From: Bryopsis sp. KO-2023
Taxonomy: Eukaryota > Chlorophyta > Ulvophyceae > Bryopsidales > Bryopsidaceae
Assembly (NCBI GenBank): GCA_030272585.1
Contig: BSYQ01000004.1
Location: 2,356,001-2,420,000, forward strand
DNA: 64,000 nucleotides
Direction of reading: 5' to 3'
A model generated the notes under the pieces. It worked only from the letters and a program-made list of their open reading frames with translations, had not been told where the DNA came from and did no database searches. A program made the position numbers and the translations under genes. How positions within the stretch are numbered: the stretch's first letter is position 1; every line of letters starts with the position of its first letter. Shown piece after piece: positions 33,136 to 44,265 of the stretch.

Positions 33136-35061
33136 ACGGTGGTGTGGTTGGTGATGCTTTTGTGTGAAAGTAACAATGGGTTTTGGTACCATAAATCTGT
33201 TGGTTTCTTTTTGCAGTTGGATCTATAACTATTTCGAATATCCATTGTTTCTGGACATTAATGGATGCCTGTTCTTACTTGTGTTGTATCTCAGTGATTA
33301 AAGAAAGGTTTATGGAAAACTGGGACACTGGTTTATATGAATTAGGACCTGTGGATTGAACTACAACTGAAACAAGTGAGAAGTATTGCTTTGGGGATAG
33401 TGGAACATCCTGAACTTGGACGGATGGTATGTTTTTATTGTCCGCCGGATGGAAAAGGAGGTGTTTTTCCCGTTTATCGGATGTGAACAGTGGGTGTTCT
33501 ACAGCTGGCGATAGTGGTCAGTTGCAGGTTTTTCCAAGTTTTGTTGAGGGGAAATAGCCTGATCTTCAACAGTAACATTAGCAGTAGAAAAAGGGCAGAA
33601 ACAAGAAAGGAAGTGAAAAGGATTTTTGAGGATGTTAGGAACACCGGTGCTTGTGAAGAAATATAGAACAAGTGGAAATTCTGATAGAAATGGAAAGTGT
33701 CTATCAAATTGAAAAATGAGACGCGCTGCAGAAAAATCGAATTGAACATAGTGATGGGGTGTTAACTATGTGTCGAAAAGCGATAGAGAGGAACAATAGC
33801 AGAGGTTCTTGGAATTGCGCAGAACTAGAATTTCTGATCAAAAGAGAAAGCAAGACCTGTATGTGACAGAGAAAGTGTTGGAAATGATTTTGTGGAAACA
33901 CTATAGCCAGATTTCTTGTTCGAAACTCAGATTAGCTCGTGTTTAGCAGTGAGTTCGAGACACTTCAGTTGAATTAGCAGAAGTGCTTGGTGGATAATGT
34001 GTTTGGTGGCACATGAAGCTGGAAATGAAGTGGGGTCTTGGCAGAAATGGTGAATTCCGACAGCGAAAAGGTATCGCAAAGGTCGTATTTCAGTGCAGCT
34101 GTTCCTCGCAGTGGCGGAAGTTAACCGGAGATATGTCGGAAGGAGCAATCAAGGAGTATGTGCGGATTAGGCTAAAAATCCAGGCATACCGAGAAAGAAA
34201 AAAACAACTGCGGCGTCAGTAACACATTGGCCAAATGCTGGAAGCTAGTGGCAAGGACATATCATGACCTGGAGAACGTATTAAGCAAGGAGTTCAACGG
34301 CAGCGGATTGACCACGGAACGTGGTATGGGACGCGATTCATGGAAGTGGTTCCGATATGTCGAGCGTGTGATCTTCCATAGACCAAGGTTAGCATGCGTT
34401 TGAACTGGAAGCACTCGTCACAGGTGGATATGATTTCCTATGATCCAAGGAAAGCGAAAGCCGATACTTTTGTATCTGTGAGAGAAGCTCTTGGATAATA
34501 GCCGGCACGGATGATACTCGAGTTGACGGTGGTTGCAAGGAGGAGTGGAGTGGCGGACTTAAGTCTGCGACGGTAGTCAGCCAGCTCGAGCCAGTGTTAT
34601 AACGGCTTGGAGAAAAGACTAGTTTAAAGAGTGCAGAAAGAGGGAAATGCGTGAGTTTTTGTTTGTTCGGTTGATTGATTCAAAGGGGTTTTTCGAAATG
34701 ACTTTTATAGTGATTAAATGCGATACATGTTGTTTGGAGAGGTAGAGTTGATCAAGGATAGACTTTACATTATCTTGATTTTCTTAGTTCGACGAGCCCG
34801 GCCGAGGACGGTTTTAAGTCTCATCGGGTGGTGATTGTTACGACTGTCAAGGTTAGCAGCAGTGTCCTAGACACGGGTCTTGTCAGTACCGGTCGGACTG
34901 GGAAGGGTCATTTCAAGGTGGCCGTTAAAAGCCTACGAACGTTTGTTTGTGTAATCAATATTCTGAGTTCTCCAACGCCCTCCTCCTGTACCCTGTGCAC
35001 CAAGTGTGTGCTCCACCCCCTTTCCCTCGGAGCTGTGACACTTCCTCTCCCCGACGATGAG

Positions 35062-38000
35062 ATGTTGCTGGACGCTTTCCTGGAGGGGGTGGAGGATCTG
35101 CTGGTGCTGGGGAAGGCGGCAGTGATTGTTGTGCCCTGGGAGGAGGGAGGAGGCTCCGGAGGGGGAAAAAAAACGACGGAAAAAACCCTGAGCGAGTCGC
35201 CAGACCCTCCAGGAAAGGGTCTGGTGGCCGCAACGCTAGAAGGGGTGGTGGGTTGGCGGGATGGTGTCTTTTGCACGGCGCGAAGGAGGGGTGAGGGGAG
35301 AGGAACGTATCCAACGTTCGCCAGCGAAGGTTTCGAGTGGTTGACAAAGGTGGGTGCACGGTCGGCGGGAAAAAAAGGGGGGGGAGGGGGGCTGGCTAAA
35401 CTTCAGGGTTTCTTTTTCTTTCCGAAACCAAAGAAAACAACCGAATTTTCTTTGTTTCTCCATGTTTTTCTGGTTGTTTTGTTGTTGCTGTTGCTGAACC
35501 ATGTTCTGTCCCTGTATAGCCATGCTGTGTGTACTAAAAACCATGGAAATGTGTGTGCAGACGATTCGCGAGTGGTGGCCAAGGTGCAAGGACCAATCAT
35601 ACCACGACCGCCGCCACGCCCATATTCAGGCCGGGAACTTGTCCGGGTATGTGGCCGGCGCGGAGGAATCATACGGAGGCAGGAAGCTGCGGCTCGCCGG
35701 TCGCATACCCGCGACTTTGACGCCAAACATGGATGAAAACGAGGTAACCATGCAGAGAAAGCAATGTTCGCTGTTGTGAAAGTAAACAACCATGCAAACG
35801 ATATCCTGCGCACTGCAACGTTTTGAAAAAACCATGCAAACGGTGTCCTGTCCGCTGCTCATCATAAAAACCATGCAAAGTCAAATCTGTTCGTTGCAGT
35901 TTGCTTGAAACACCATGTAACAACATTGTGCAGGTTGGGGGAGTCAATGTCACGGATGCGGCCGGTGCCAAACAAATGAGGATGTTCATGCACCTCGTGG
36001 AGAAGCGACTCATGTTGCAGCGGTCGAACAGGGGGAGGGTCATCGACGGGGCTCAGACATTCAAGCTGTCGTTGAGAGTCATCAAACTTTACGTCTCCAA
36101 GAGGTAGGGTGTTTGCGTTGTTATTCCGTTGGGTGTCGCTGTGTTTCTCTGTTGTAACCATAGGCGCAACCAGGGGGGGGCCTGGGGGGGGCCTGGCCCC
36201 CCCAAAAAACTTTCTGGCCCCCCCCAAAAAAATCATCGAGATTTTTTTTTTTTTTTTTTATAGCCAATTCGAGTCGCGCAGTCAGAACAGCGATTGGACG
36301 AAACATGAACAGATCTTCGAAATTTTGTTGAATGACCCACCTGATCTACCCAATCGACACAGTGAACAAAACCAAAAAAACGAAAGAAAATGGAAAACAA
36401 CGATCTTTCGCGTCACACTAGAGGAAATCCATCTATCCAAAAACGTAACCCCTCACATCGCCCTTGCTGCGCCCTGGCACTTTCGCTGTCGTAGAGGTGG
36501 GCTTCACGAGACGCGACGCATCCTGCTTGCGCGCGTGCGAAACATCCCCAAGGTGTTAGTGTGACTTGGTAAAGGTCGCATCAGAAGCAAAAGGAGTAGA
36601 GTATCACTGGTGGAGGCAGGCCTGTTGCTCGCTTCTGGTAGGTGTCGAAAAAAAACTCGAGGGGGCAGTCAGCATGGATATTCGAAATTTTTTTGGCAAA
36701 AGGAAGGCAGTGGAAAAGGTGGAGGAGGCTGTGAAGGAGAAAGAAAAAAAACCAAAACAGTCGGAAAGTCAGGCTGATGACTTGGAAAAAAACTGGACAA
36801 GTGGGTTGGCTCCTTCACAGCCAAGAGGGCCATTTCCTAAAACTCAATTTGGGGATAAACTAAGATCTTTTTCGAGTGAATATTACAAATATCCTTGGGT
36901 AGAATTTTCAGTCGTAAAGGATAAGTGTTTTTGCTTTCCTTGCCGTCATTTTGGAAAAAGTTCTGGAGTTTTTGTGAACGAGGGGTTTGGGAACTGGAAA
37001 AAAACAGGGGAAGCTTTACAAAAGCACGATTCAGGAAAGGAACACATGGTGAACATGAGAGCTTGGCTCCAAGTGAAAAGTAAAGGAAACATTGGGGCCC
37101 AATTGGAAACAGCTACAGAAAAAATTCAGATGGAAAATAGAGAATACCTCATGAAAATAGCAGAAGTGGTAATATTATGCGCAAGACAAGGTATTGCTTT
37201 GCGGGGTCATTCAGAGATCGAAGAGAGTAATAATCGGGGAAATTTTCTGGAAATATTGAGGACGGTGCATGATCGAAATTTTCTAGAAAAAATAGAAAGT
37301 ATGCCCAGCAATGCCAAGTACTTGTCTTGGAAAATTCAGAACGACATTCTTTCCGCGGCAAGTAAGGTGGTTTTAAGAGAAATTGTTTCCTTGAGCAAGG
37401 ATTCCTATTCAGTACTAGCCGATGGATGTCGAGACATCGGGAAAACTGAGCAACTTTCAGTTTGTATCAGATTTGTGGGTGTGGATGATGTCATCCATGA
37501 AAGGTTTCTTGGATTTCATGAGCTGAAGGAGTTTGATGGGAAAGCAATTGCATCAAAAATTATTGATGTATTGAGAGCCTCGGGATTAGATTTGAATATG
37601 TGCATTGCACAAAGCTATGATGGTGCTAGTGTGATGTCAAGTAAAATCAAGGGAGTTTGTGCAAGGGTTGAAGAAGCAGTTGGACACTACTGTCCATATG
37701 TGCATTGCCATGCCCATCGACTGAATTTGGTTATTGTGGATAGTGCAAAGTCTTTTTCTTTCGTAGAAGATTTTTGGGGTATTCTGGACCTTTGTCATAA
37801 CTTCTTTTCCGCTCCAAAGCGACATGCTATTTTCCAAAATATGCAAAAAGAATAGGAGCTTCCGGTTCGTGCCCTTCCTGATTTGAGTGATACACGGTGG
37901 GCATGTCGATACACCTCCCTTCAAGTTTTCATCACGAGATTGTCTTGTGTTACCGGAGCATTGGAGCTGATTTCTGATTGGGGAGGAATGGTGAGAGCAC

Positions 38001-40192
38001 AAGCAAAGGGAATACTGGCACAAATTGAAACTTTTCACTTTGTGATCACGTTGGCCATCTTTGATTCGTTGTTGAGTATTCTTCAACCTTTGCACATTCA
38101 ATTGCAAGCAAGGGACTTGGATTTTGGAGAGGCAATGAAGCTTTTGCAAGCTGTGCAAGTATCTTTGGAGAGTATGAAGGAGAGAGAATCCTTTGGGAGA
38201 GTGTGGGACAAGGCATTGGAGTTGACGGAGGAACTTGGTATCGACGTACAATTGCCTCCTAGAAAGCACTTACGTGGGGCGCCTTTTGCTCCGAAAAAAG
38301 CTGAAGACACATACAGCTATTATGGAAGATTATTCCCAGAAATTTCTGGTGTATTTTGCGAAGAACTTTCGCGACGCTTTGAAAACAATAGTGTTTTGTT
38401 TGATGCGGTAGCAGCTTGTCTCCCATCACACCCTACTTTTTTTTGTTTCGACAAAATTAAACCTTTCCTGGAGCAGTATCCAGATTTTCACGTTTGGGAC
38501 GGGTTCACAGCTGAATTAGAAGTGGGAAAAAACATGGTGACTTCAGAATTGGAGGAGAATAGACCGCAATCACTCACGGAGTTGTATGCAATGTTTTACC
38601 CCGTGAGGGCAGCATTGAAAAGGGTCCGTGTTTTGCTGAAAATTTTGCTCACGATACCCATCACAACAGCTCATCCAGAAAGGTCGTTTAGTTGTTTGAG
38701 ACGTTTGAAAACATTTCAAAGGAAAACTACTGGCCAAGAAAGGTTGTTTGATTTAGGAATTCTTGCAATGGAGGTTAGTGTTGCGAAAAACATAGATTTG
38801 GGGAATGTAGTGGATACCTTCCTTATAGACGGTGGGTCCAGAAGGGTTAAAATTTAGTCGTATGGTTTAGGTAGTTTTTTTAAAAAACTTATGTAAATGA
38901 CTTTTTGGAAAAGTGTAACTGTTTATAAAATAAATAAAAAATTTGCCCCCCCCAAAAATATTTTGGCCCCCCCTACCCCAAAGTCCTGGTTGCGCCTATG
39001 GTTGTAACCATGTTGTTTTGTTGGATGTCGTTGTGTTTCCCCGATCCAACCATGTTGTTTTGTTTTTGTGTCGTTGTGTTTCTCTGATTCAACCATGTTG
39101 TTTTGTCTGGTGTCGTTGTGTTTCTCTGATTCAACCATGTTGTTTGTTTTAACCATGTTATTGTTGTGTTTAGAATCGCGGACGAGAGCCGGGTACGATT
39201 CACCAAGAACCGCTCGGGGGACTTCGTGGAGTCGAACCTTCGTCACCCACTCAGGGACAACCGTGAACTTTTCACGGAGGACGCCGAGTGGGTGACGACG
39301 GTTCGCCTCCAAGAGGCTCGCTTCGCGGAGCATGGCGACGTCCACGTCGCCACATCCGCGAAGCTCGACGACGAGGGCGCCGAGGCCTCCGAGGGCGTCG
39401 AGTCCCCCGAGGACGTCGGCTCGGAGTCTTCCGACTCCCCCCCTCACGCTGACGCCGGTGAAGAGTCTTCTGAAGACCTCGCTGGGGAACTCCTGGGGAC
39501 CCGCATCGCCGAGAAGGAGAAGTCGCCATCGCCCGCCACACCACGTCGCCCACACTTAGCGCGGCGTGGAAGGAAGACTCCAAAAGGGAGAAACCCCCCA
39601 CGTGGCGCCCCGAAGACCCCCTTGTCCGCCCGCCGTTCCACCCGGCTCGCGGCACAGCGAGGTAACCTTGGAACTGTCGTGTTTTCCGTTGCAGTGTGCG
39701 TTGTAATAAAGTGTGTTTGCGTTGTTGTCTATTTGGATGTCGTTGTATTGAAGCTGTGTTAAACGTTGTGTTGCAGATGCCTCATGGAGGGATATCGACG
39801 AAGGGTTTGACACGGAGCGGGATCTTGTGGAGATGAGCGACGCACCGGCGGGCGGGCAGGGGGGGGCGGAGGTGGTGCCTCCAGCGGTTGGCGGGGCACT
39901 CACAACGACGACGGCCCCAGGTGCAACGGAGGAGGAGGGGGGGGTGCCTTCTGAGACGCCCACCAGAAGCGCTTCCACCAAGGACTCAGCTGAGAGGCGG
40001 AGGAAGAAGAGGAAGGGAAGGAAAAGGAAGGGGGGGGAGGCTGAAGAAGATACAACGTCGGCACCTTCCGGTGCAACGGCGGAGGAGGGAATGACAACGG
40101 CGGCGGAGGGAATGACAACGGCGGCGGAGGGAATGACAACGGCGGAGTCGGGAAAGAAATCCAAGAAATCCAAGAAAACCAAAAAAAAGTAG
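35062..40192 (+). CDS. Second gene of the CACTA element, five exons, unknown function
   Basis: Exons that join in phase: up to 35349 (start uncertain, ATG at 35062 used), 35561-35743, 35934-36103, 39174-39661 and 39777-40192 (TAG). The intron 36104-39173 contains a complete hAT element; without it the intron would be about 220 bp. Exon 1 reads MLLDAFLEGVEDLLVLGKAA; exon 2 TIREWWPRCKDQ; exon 3 DAAGAKQMRMFMHLVEKRL; exon 4 DESRVRFTKNRSGDFVES and then acidic Ser/Glu-rich sequence and a basic RRSTRLAAQRG end; exon 5 has Thr/Ala-rich repeats (GMTTAAE) and a Lys-rich C terminus. CACTA elements commonly carry a second DNA-binding gene (TnpA in En/Spm); this may be its equivalent, but I see no known domain. 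Upstream exons before 35062 are possible. Confidence 0.6.
36159..39000 (+). mobile_element. hAT transposon, 2,842 bp, in an intron of the second CACTA gene
   Basis: Ends CATAGGCGCAACCAGG and CCTGGTTGCGCCTATG are exact inverted repeats, flanked by the 8-bp duplication gttgtaac at 36151-36158 and 39001-39008. Inside the ends are G/C-rich stretches (cctggggggggcctggccccccc on the left, ggccccccc on the right) shared with the short element at 51628-51802. It encodes a hAT transposase with one internal stop. Confidence 0.95.
36674..38857 (+). pseudogene. hAT transposase (TTF-type zinc finger, DUF4371-like) with one in-frame stop
   Basis: 727 codons from ATG at 36674 to TAG at 38855-38857, interrupted only by TAG at 37853-37855 (codon 394); the frame is open on both sides. 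N terminus MDIRNFFGKRK, then a zinc-finger region with FCFPCRHFGK and KEHMVNMRAW, a central part with SVLADGCRDIGKTEQLSVCI and AQSYDGASVMS (Asp residues expected of the RNase H-like core), CPYVHCHAHRLNLVI, and a C-terminal dimerisation segment with TTAHPERSFSCLRRLKT. This is the ZMYM1-like/DUF4371 branch of hAT transposases. The single nonsense codon suggests recent inactivation; a working relative might have moved it and the short copy at 51628. Confidence 0.88.
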
Positions 40193-40197
40193 AGGGA

Positions 40198-40660
40198 ACT
40201 GAGCTGGGGGATGATGAGTGGGGAGTTTGATTTGTGTTGTGATTTTTTTTGGCTGTTTTGGGGGGCAACTGAGCTGGGGGATGATGAGTGGGGAGTTTGA
40301 TTTGTGTTGTGGTTTTTTTTGGCTGTTTTGGGGGGCAACTGAGCTGGGGGATGATGAGTGGGGAGTTTGATTTGTGTTGTGGTTTTTTTTGGCTGTTTTG
40401 GGGGGCAACTGAGCTGGGGGATGATGAGTGGGGAGTTTGATTTGTGTTGTGGTTTTTTTTGGCTGTTTTGGGGGGCAACTGAGCTGGGGGATGATGAGTG
40501 GGGAGTTTGATTTGTGTTGTGGTTTTTTTTGGCTGTTTTGGGGGGCAACTGAGCTGGGGGATGATGAGTGGGGAGTTTGATTTGTGTTGTGATTTTTTTT
40601 GGCTGTTTTGGGGGGCAACTGAGCTGGGGGATGATGGGTGGGGAGTTCCATTTGTGCTGT
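40198..40660. repeat. 70-bp tandem repeat, six full copies and a partial
   Basis: gagctggggg recurs at 40201, 40271, 40341, 40411, 40481, 40551 and 40621, exactly 70 bp apart, with few differences. It starts right after the stop codon of the second CACTA gene, so it forms its 3' UTR or flank. Confidence 0.95.
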
Positions 40661-40845
40661 GGTTTTTCTGGAATGTGTTTCAAACGTCTAATACCAGACT
40701 TGGTGGATTTGTAAATAACGTTGCAGAGTGGTCTGTCCCCGTTGTAAACGTTGTTGTTGTTCATGGTTGCAAACGAACCACTCAACCATGTGTACCTGAG
40801 TGTCTTCAGAATTAGGTCAGCGTAATGTCATCGATGACGACGATG

Positions 40846-40900
40846 TCGTCGATTCGACATTGTAAGAATTAACTATGTTCTCACAATGTCGAATCGACGA
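40846..40900. repeat. Perfect 18-bp inverted repeat with 19-bp loop
   Basis: TCGTCGATTCGACATTGT at 40846-40863 is the exact reverse complement of 40883-40900. Preceded by a catcgatgacgacgatg palindrome-like run. It could be a hairpin terminator-like structure or the end of another insertion; unresolved. Confidence 0.8.
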
Positions 40901-42783
40901 ATTTGTTCCCTGCCGGCGCCTCACCGCTTTCGCGTCGGCTTTTTCTTTTCAATTTTCTGGTTGTTCTAGAAAGAAGATCTCCTTTCTCGGTCGTTTCTCG
41001 AACTCGTTCGTATGTCCTCCGGCTAGCTCACCTGAGAGAGCCAGGTTTTGAGCAAGCCAGACTGTCCGCCGTCAACAACACCGCTACTATAGTAGGTAGC
41101 TAGCTAGTAGGATTCAGCAGCGATGACTGCAGTGGATACCCCAGAACCAAGATCGCAACAACCGTTGGACGCAGTGGGGGTCACTTTGCTGGACTTTAAT
41201 GAGGATATCGACCTTCCTAGAGTCACCGCGGGATGGACCCGATAAGCCAAGACTGAAACCGTGGAAGCGGTGTTGGGTGGGAGGTGGCAGATAGCAGGTG
41301 GGAGGGATCTATTGTTTAATTTTCAGTGTGCCAAAGGATGGCCGTGAGACAAGCAGTGCACCAGTTTTGTTCTCCAACTCCCCCTTGAACAGGCAAGAAA
41401 CAGGGCTGCTGGGTGGGCTTTTTTTGTGGGGTCAGGTTGTTCCCTTCCACTTTTCTTGCAGTGGACAAAAGCTAAAATGGATCAGAGCTCTGTTGCAGGG
41501 AACCGAAGGCACTGAACAAGACACACAGAAGCCCACAAGGTTTTTTCTGCACGAAGAGTGCTCCGAAACAAAACGTTGGCGTCCCAGGTGGGCCTCCAAT
41601 GCCATCAGACGAGCATCATCTTCCATCCACATCGGCAGCCTTTCTTGATCATTTGAAGACCTGGACAACTGACCTGGCCAACAATCAAAATCAGGTGACC
41701 ATGATCGAAACCTTCATGCAGTGGGAACAAGCAGTGGCAACAAGTTGTAGAAAGAGTCCACGTTTCAACCGGTTGATCCACCGGACATTCCAGGATCCAA
41801 AAGAAAGGAAACCGATGCTCCTGTCAAACTCAGAATAGAAACAGGTCCTAACCAGGTGCACCTGGGTTTCCTTCCAGGTTGGAAAACCAGTCAAGGAGGC
41901 ATATCAACAGTGGTGGTGAAAGGATGGTTCCAGCTGTGGCAAAGGCAAGGCAGCAACGGCTGCTGGAGGTGTCACTGTTGCTATCGCCGGTGCAGTGTGT
42001 TTCAAGAGGGAAAACTGATTCAAGGCCAGCAGGACATGCTCAGGCTGAGTTTAGGTAATTAAAGAAAAGCAAGAAAGGTTCTTATCTTTTGTGGGGGTGA
42101 ACGTTGGAACGATGCTTTCGTTTTATTGATTCCTTCTTTGAAGGCCAGGTGCTTGTGAATTTACAATGGACTGAAGGCTGGATCGGCAGGGTTCAAAAGT
42201 GTGTCTGTTCTTTATGTGGGGTGTTTGTTTTTTTTGTTTTTTCAATGGAAAGATGGATGGAAAAGTGAATGCCATCACGTGGATTCCTGAAAAAAGCTAG
42301 GGCTTCTTTTCGAAACAGTCATGGCCTCACTTGTTAGATTAAAACCATCACACTCTTCCGTGTTCATTTTTTATTTTCTTTTGAAATTTTTCTTTTTTTA
42401 TCGTCTCCCCAGGTGTATATGCTCGACCTGTTCACCGATGTGGCCATTTCCACAGAAAAATAAGCTGGGGTCTTAGTTATTGTAATTGGTGGGGAGGAGG
42501 CAGTGGAGTCGACCGTTCCAGACCAAGTGCTATTTGCTATGCGAGAACCTTCAAGAGGAAGCTCTGTAAGTGTTCCAAGACGGGGAATAGTGGTCCATGG
42601 ATCAGAATCAATGTGTACAGTTACGAGAAGAATACGAAGAGGTCTTTTCAAGATGGGATCCATATTTCGGCTTTTTATATTTCATTTGTGAGTTGGGATG
42701 GCAGGGAGTGACGTCCCTTATTTCGTTTTTAGCCCTGCAACATTTCTGATGGGAATATCGATGGGGGGTTTTTAATCTTATTT
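40901..42783. other. Unassigned segment of the CACTA element with small ORFs
   Basis: No known gene. Short ORFs exist at 41123-41245 (40 codons, start MTAVDTPEPRSQQPLDAVGV) and 41599-41838 (79 codons, MPSDEHHLPSTSAAFLDHLK), the latter reading like a fragment of a transposon gag-type protein. The base composition and lack of ACAACG/CGTTGT motifs differ from the CACTA flanks, so this may be a captured or inserted piece bounded on the left by the hairpin at 40846-40900. Confidence 0.35.
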
Positions 42784-43890
42784 CTTATTTGTAAAAAACG
42801 TTGCAAAACCGACAACGAACAATGTGAGAAAGTCTCTCCCCGTTGTGGCAATAAACTGTGCAAAACCTGCGTCCAACAATGTGACGAAGCCACTCCCCGT
42901 TGTAGCATCCAACGTTGCAAAACCCACAACCAACAATGTGACGAAGCCACTCCCCGTTGTAAGGATCAACGTAGCAAAACCCACAACCAACAATGTGACG
43001 AAGCCACTCCCCGTTGTAAGGATCAACGTTGCAAAACCCACAACCAACAATGTGACAAAGCCACTCCCCGTTGTAGCATCCAACGTTGCGGAGTGCACAT
43101 TATTCCGTGCTCAGAGGCCTGTTTACGTTGTGGACGTCATCGTTGTGGAGTGCACATTATTCCGTGCTCAGAGGCCTGTTTACGTTGTGGACGTCATCGT
43201 TGTGGAGTGCACATTATTCCGTGCTAAAACGCTTGTCTGCGTTGTGACCTGCATCGTTGTGGAGTGCACATTATTCCGTGCTCGGAGGCCTGTCTGCGTT
43301 GTGGACGTCATCGTTGTGGAGTGCACATTATTCCGTGCTAAAACGCCTGTCTGCGTTGTGAGCTGCATCGTTGTGGAGTGCACATTATTCCGTGCTCAGA
43401 GGCCTGTTTACGTTGTGAACTGCATCGTTGTGGAGTGCACGTTATTCCGTGCTAAAACGCCTGTCTGCGTTGTGAGCTGCATCGTTGTGGAGTGCACATT
43501 ATTCCGTGCTCAGAGGCCTGTTTACGTTGTGAACTGCATCGTTGTGGAGTGCACATTATTCCGTGCTAAAACGCTTGTCTGCGTTGTGGACGTCATCGTT
43601 GTGGAGTGCACATTATTCCGTGCTAAAACGCCTGTCTGCGTTGTGAGCTGCATCGTTGTGGAGTGCACATTATTCCGTGCTCAGAGGCCTGTTTACGTTG
43701 TGAACTGCATCGTTGTGGAGTGCACGTTATTCCGTGCTAAAACGCTTGTCTGCGTTGTGGACGTCATCGTTGTGGAGTGCACATTATTCCGTGCTAAAAC
43801 GCCTGTCTGCGTTGTGAGCTGCATCGTTGTGGAGTGCACATTATTCCGTGCTCAGAGGCCTGTTTACGTTGTAAACTGCATCGTTGCAAA
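42784..43890. repeat. 57-bp minisatellite near the right end of the CACTA element
   Basis: Two related blocks share a 57-bp period. The first (to about 43090) has about five units with gcaaaacccacaaccaacaatgt; the second has about 14 units with gtggagtgcacattattccg. Because 57 is a multiple of three, an accidental open frame runs through it (19-residue periodicity). Each unit carries CGTTGT, the same motif that is enriched in the other introns and ends of this element. Confidence 0.93.
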
Positions 43891-44094
43891 TGAAGCACTC
43901 AACCATGTCATTTCCAAAAGACGTCAACCATGCTAACCGGGCCTTCTGCGTGACTCGCCGACTGGATGTGGGTGCTAAAAAATGCCACATTGTTAAACGT
44001 GCACTCCACATCGATGAAAAACAACCATGCAAACGGGGTGTAGAACAACGTTAATGATGTCATTAACCATGCGAACGTTTACATCGTATTCAGC

Positions 44095-44112
44095 GAATCT
44101 CCTATAGTGGCA
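44095..44112 (-). repeat. Right terminal inverted repeat (44095-44109) and target duplication gca (44110-44112)
   Basis: GAATCTCCTATAGTG, the inverted match of the left end with one difference, is followed by gca. The ankyrin coding sequence resumes at once. Confidence 0.9.
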
Positions 44113-44265
44113 GGAGCTGATGCTGACGTTCGGAATGATAATGGGGAGAAACCTGTGGACGTGATTTGCAAATGCTATACGTTGATGTTCGTATACCGAT
44201 GTGAAAGAGAAGCAGCGTGTGGCAAAGGGGAGGGAGAACGTCTCAGAGCCATTCTGGAAGGTTGA
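44110..44265 (+). pseudogene. Locus B: 3' part of the last exon after the CACTA insertion
   Basis: Reads on in frame from the codon split at 14738: GADADVRNDNGEKPVDVICK, then a Cys-rich tail with AACGKGEGERLRAILEG and TGA at 44263-44265. It matches the end of locus A (ILNDDGDKPVDVICEC and onward). With 14536-14738 it would rebuild a normal last exon, so the gene ended here before the insertion. Confidence 0.88.

Larger units (their letters stand above)
29188..34827. other. Unassigned filler inside the CACTA element
   Basis: No long open frame and no domain I recognise. The first 100 bp hold two tggtttctgtaacc-type repeats. The rest is A/G-rich with short, stop-ridden pieces that read protein-like in places (for example around 31438-31618 on the plus strand), as expected of decayed transposon coding sequence. 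A hAT-type MITE lies at 32671-33135. Probably one or more old degraded insertions; class unknown. Confidence 0.4.
14739..44109. mobile_element. Giant CACTA (En/Spm-type) transposon, 29,371 bp, with nested insertions
   Basis: The left end is CACTATGGGAGATTC (14739-14753); the right end (44095-44109) is its inverted copy with one mismatch in 15. Both are flanked by gca. The outer sequences join to restore an ankyrin exon like 5935-6010 of locus A, so the boundaries are exact. Contents: a minus-strand CACTA transposase-like gene on the left, a second plus-strand gene on the right, and arrays of ACAACG/CGTTGT and AACCATG-like motifs in inverted orientation towards the two ends, resembling CACTA subterminal transposase-binding repeats. 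About 12.7 kb is accounted for by identified younger elements (foldback MITE, chromovirus, hAT-type MITE, hAT), and further filler (29188-34827, 40901-42780) may also be later insertion. Confidence 0.92.

Noticed and set aside
39556..40785. Long minus-strand ORF of about 409 codons rich in PPKTAKKNHNTNQTP repeats
   Set aside because: It is the antisense of the 70-bp tandem array and of the second CACTA gene's last exon. The 70-bp unit is not a multiple of three, but three open frames in a stop-poor repeat give long chance ORFs.
42784..43890. Regular repeats resembling a CRISPR array
   Set aside because: The whole 57-bp unit is repeated, with no variable spacers, and the context is eukaryotic.
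42824..43936. Plus-strand ORF of 370 codons with 19-residue repeats
   Set aside because: It follows from a 57-bp (19-codon) minisatellite lacking stops in one frame. No start context, no domain, and the repeats are better explained as CACTA subterminal sequence.
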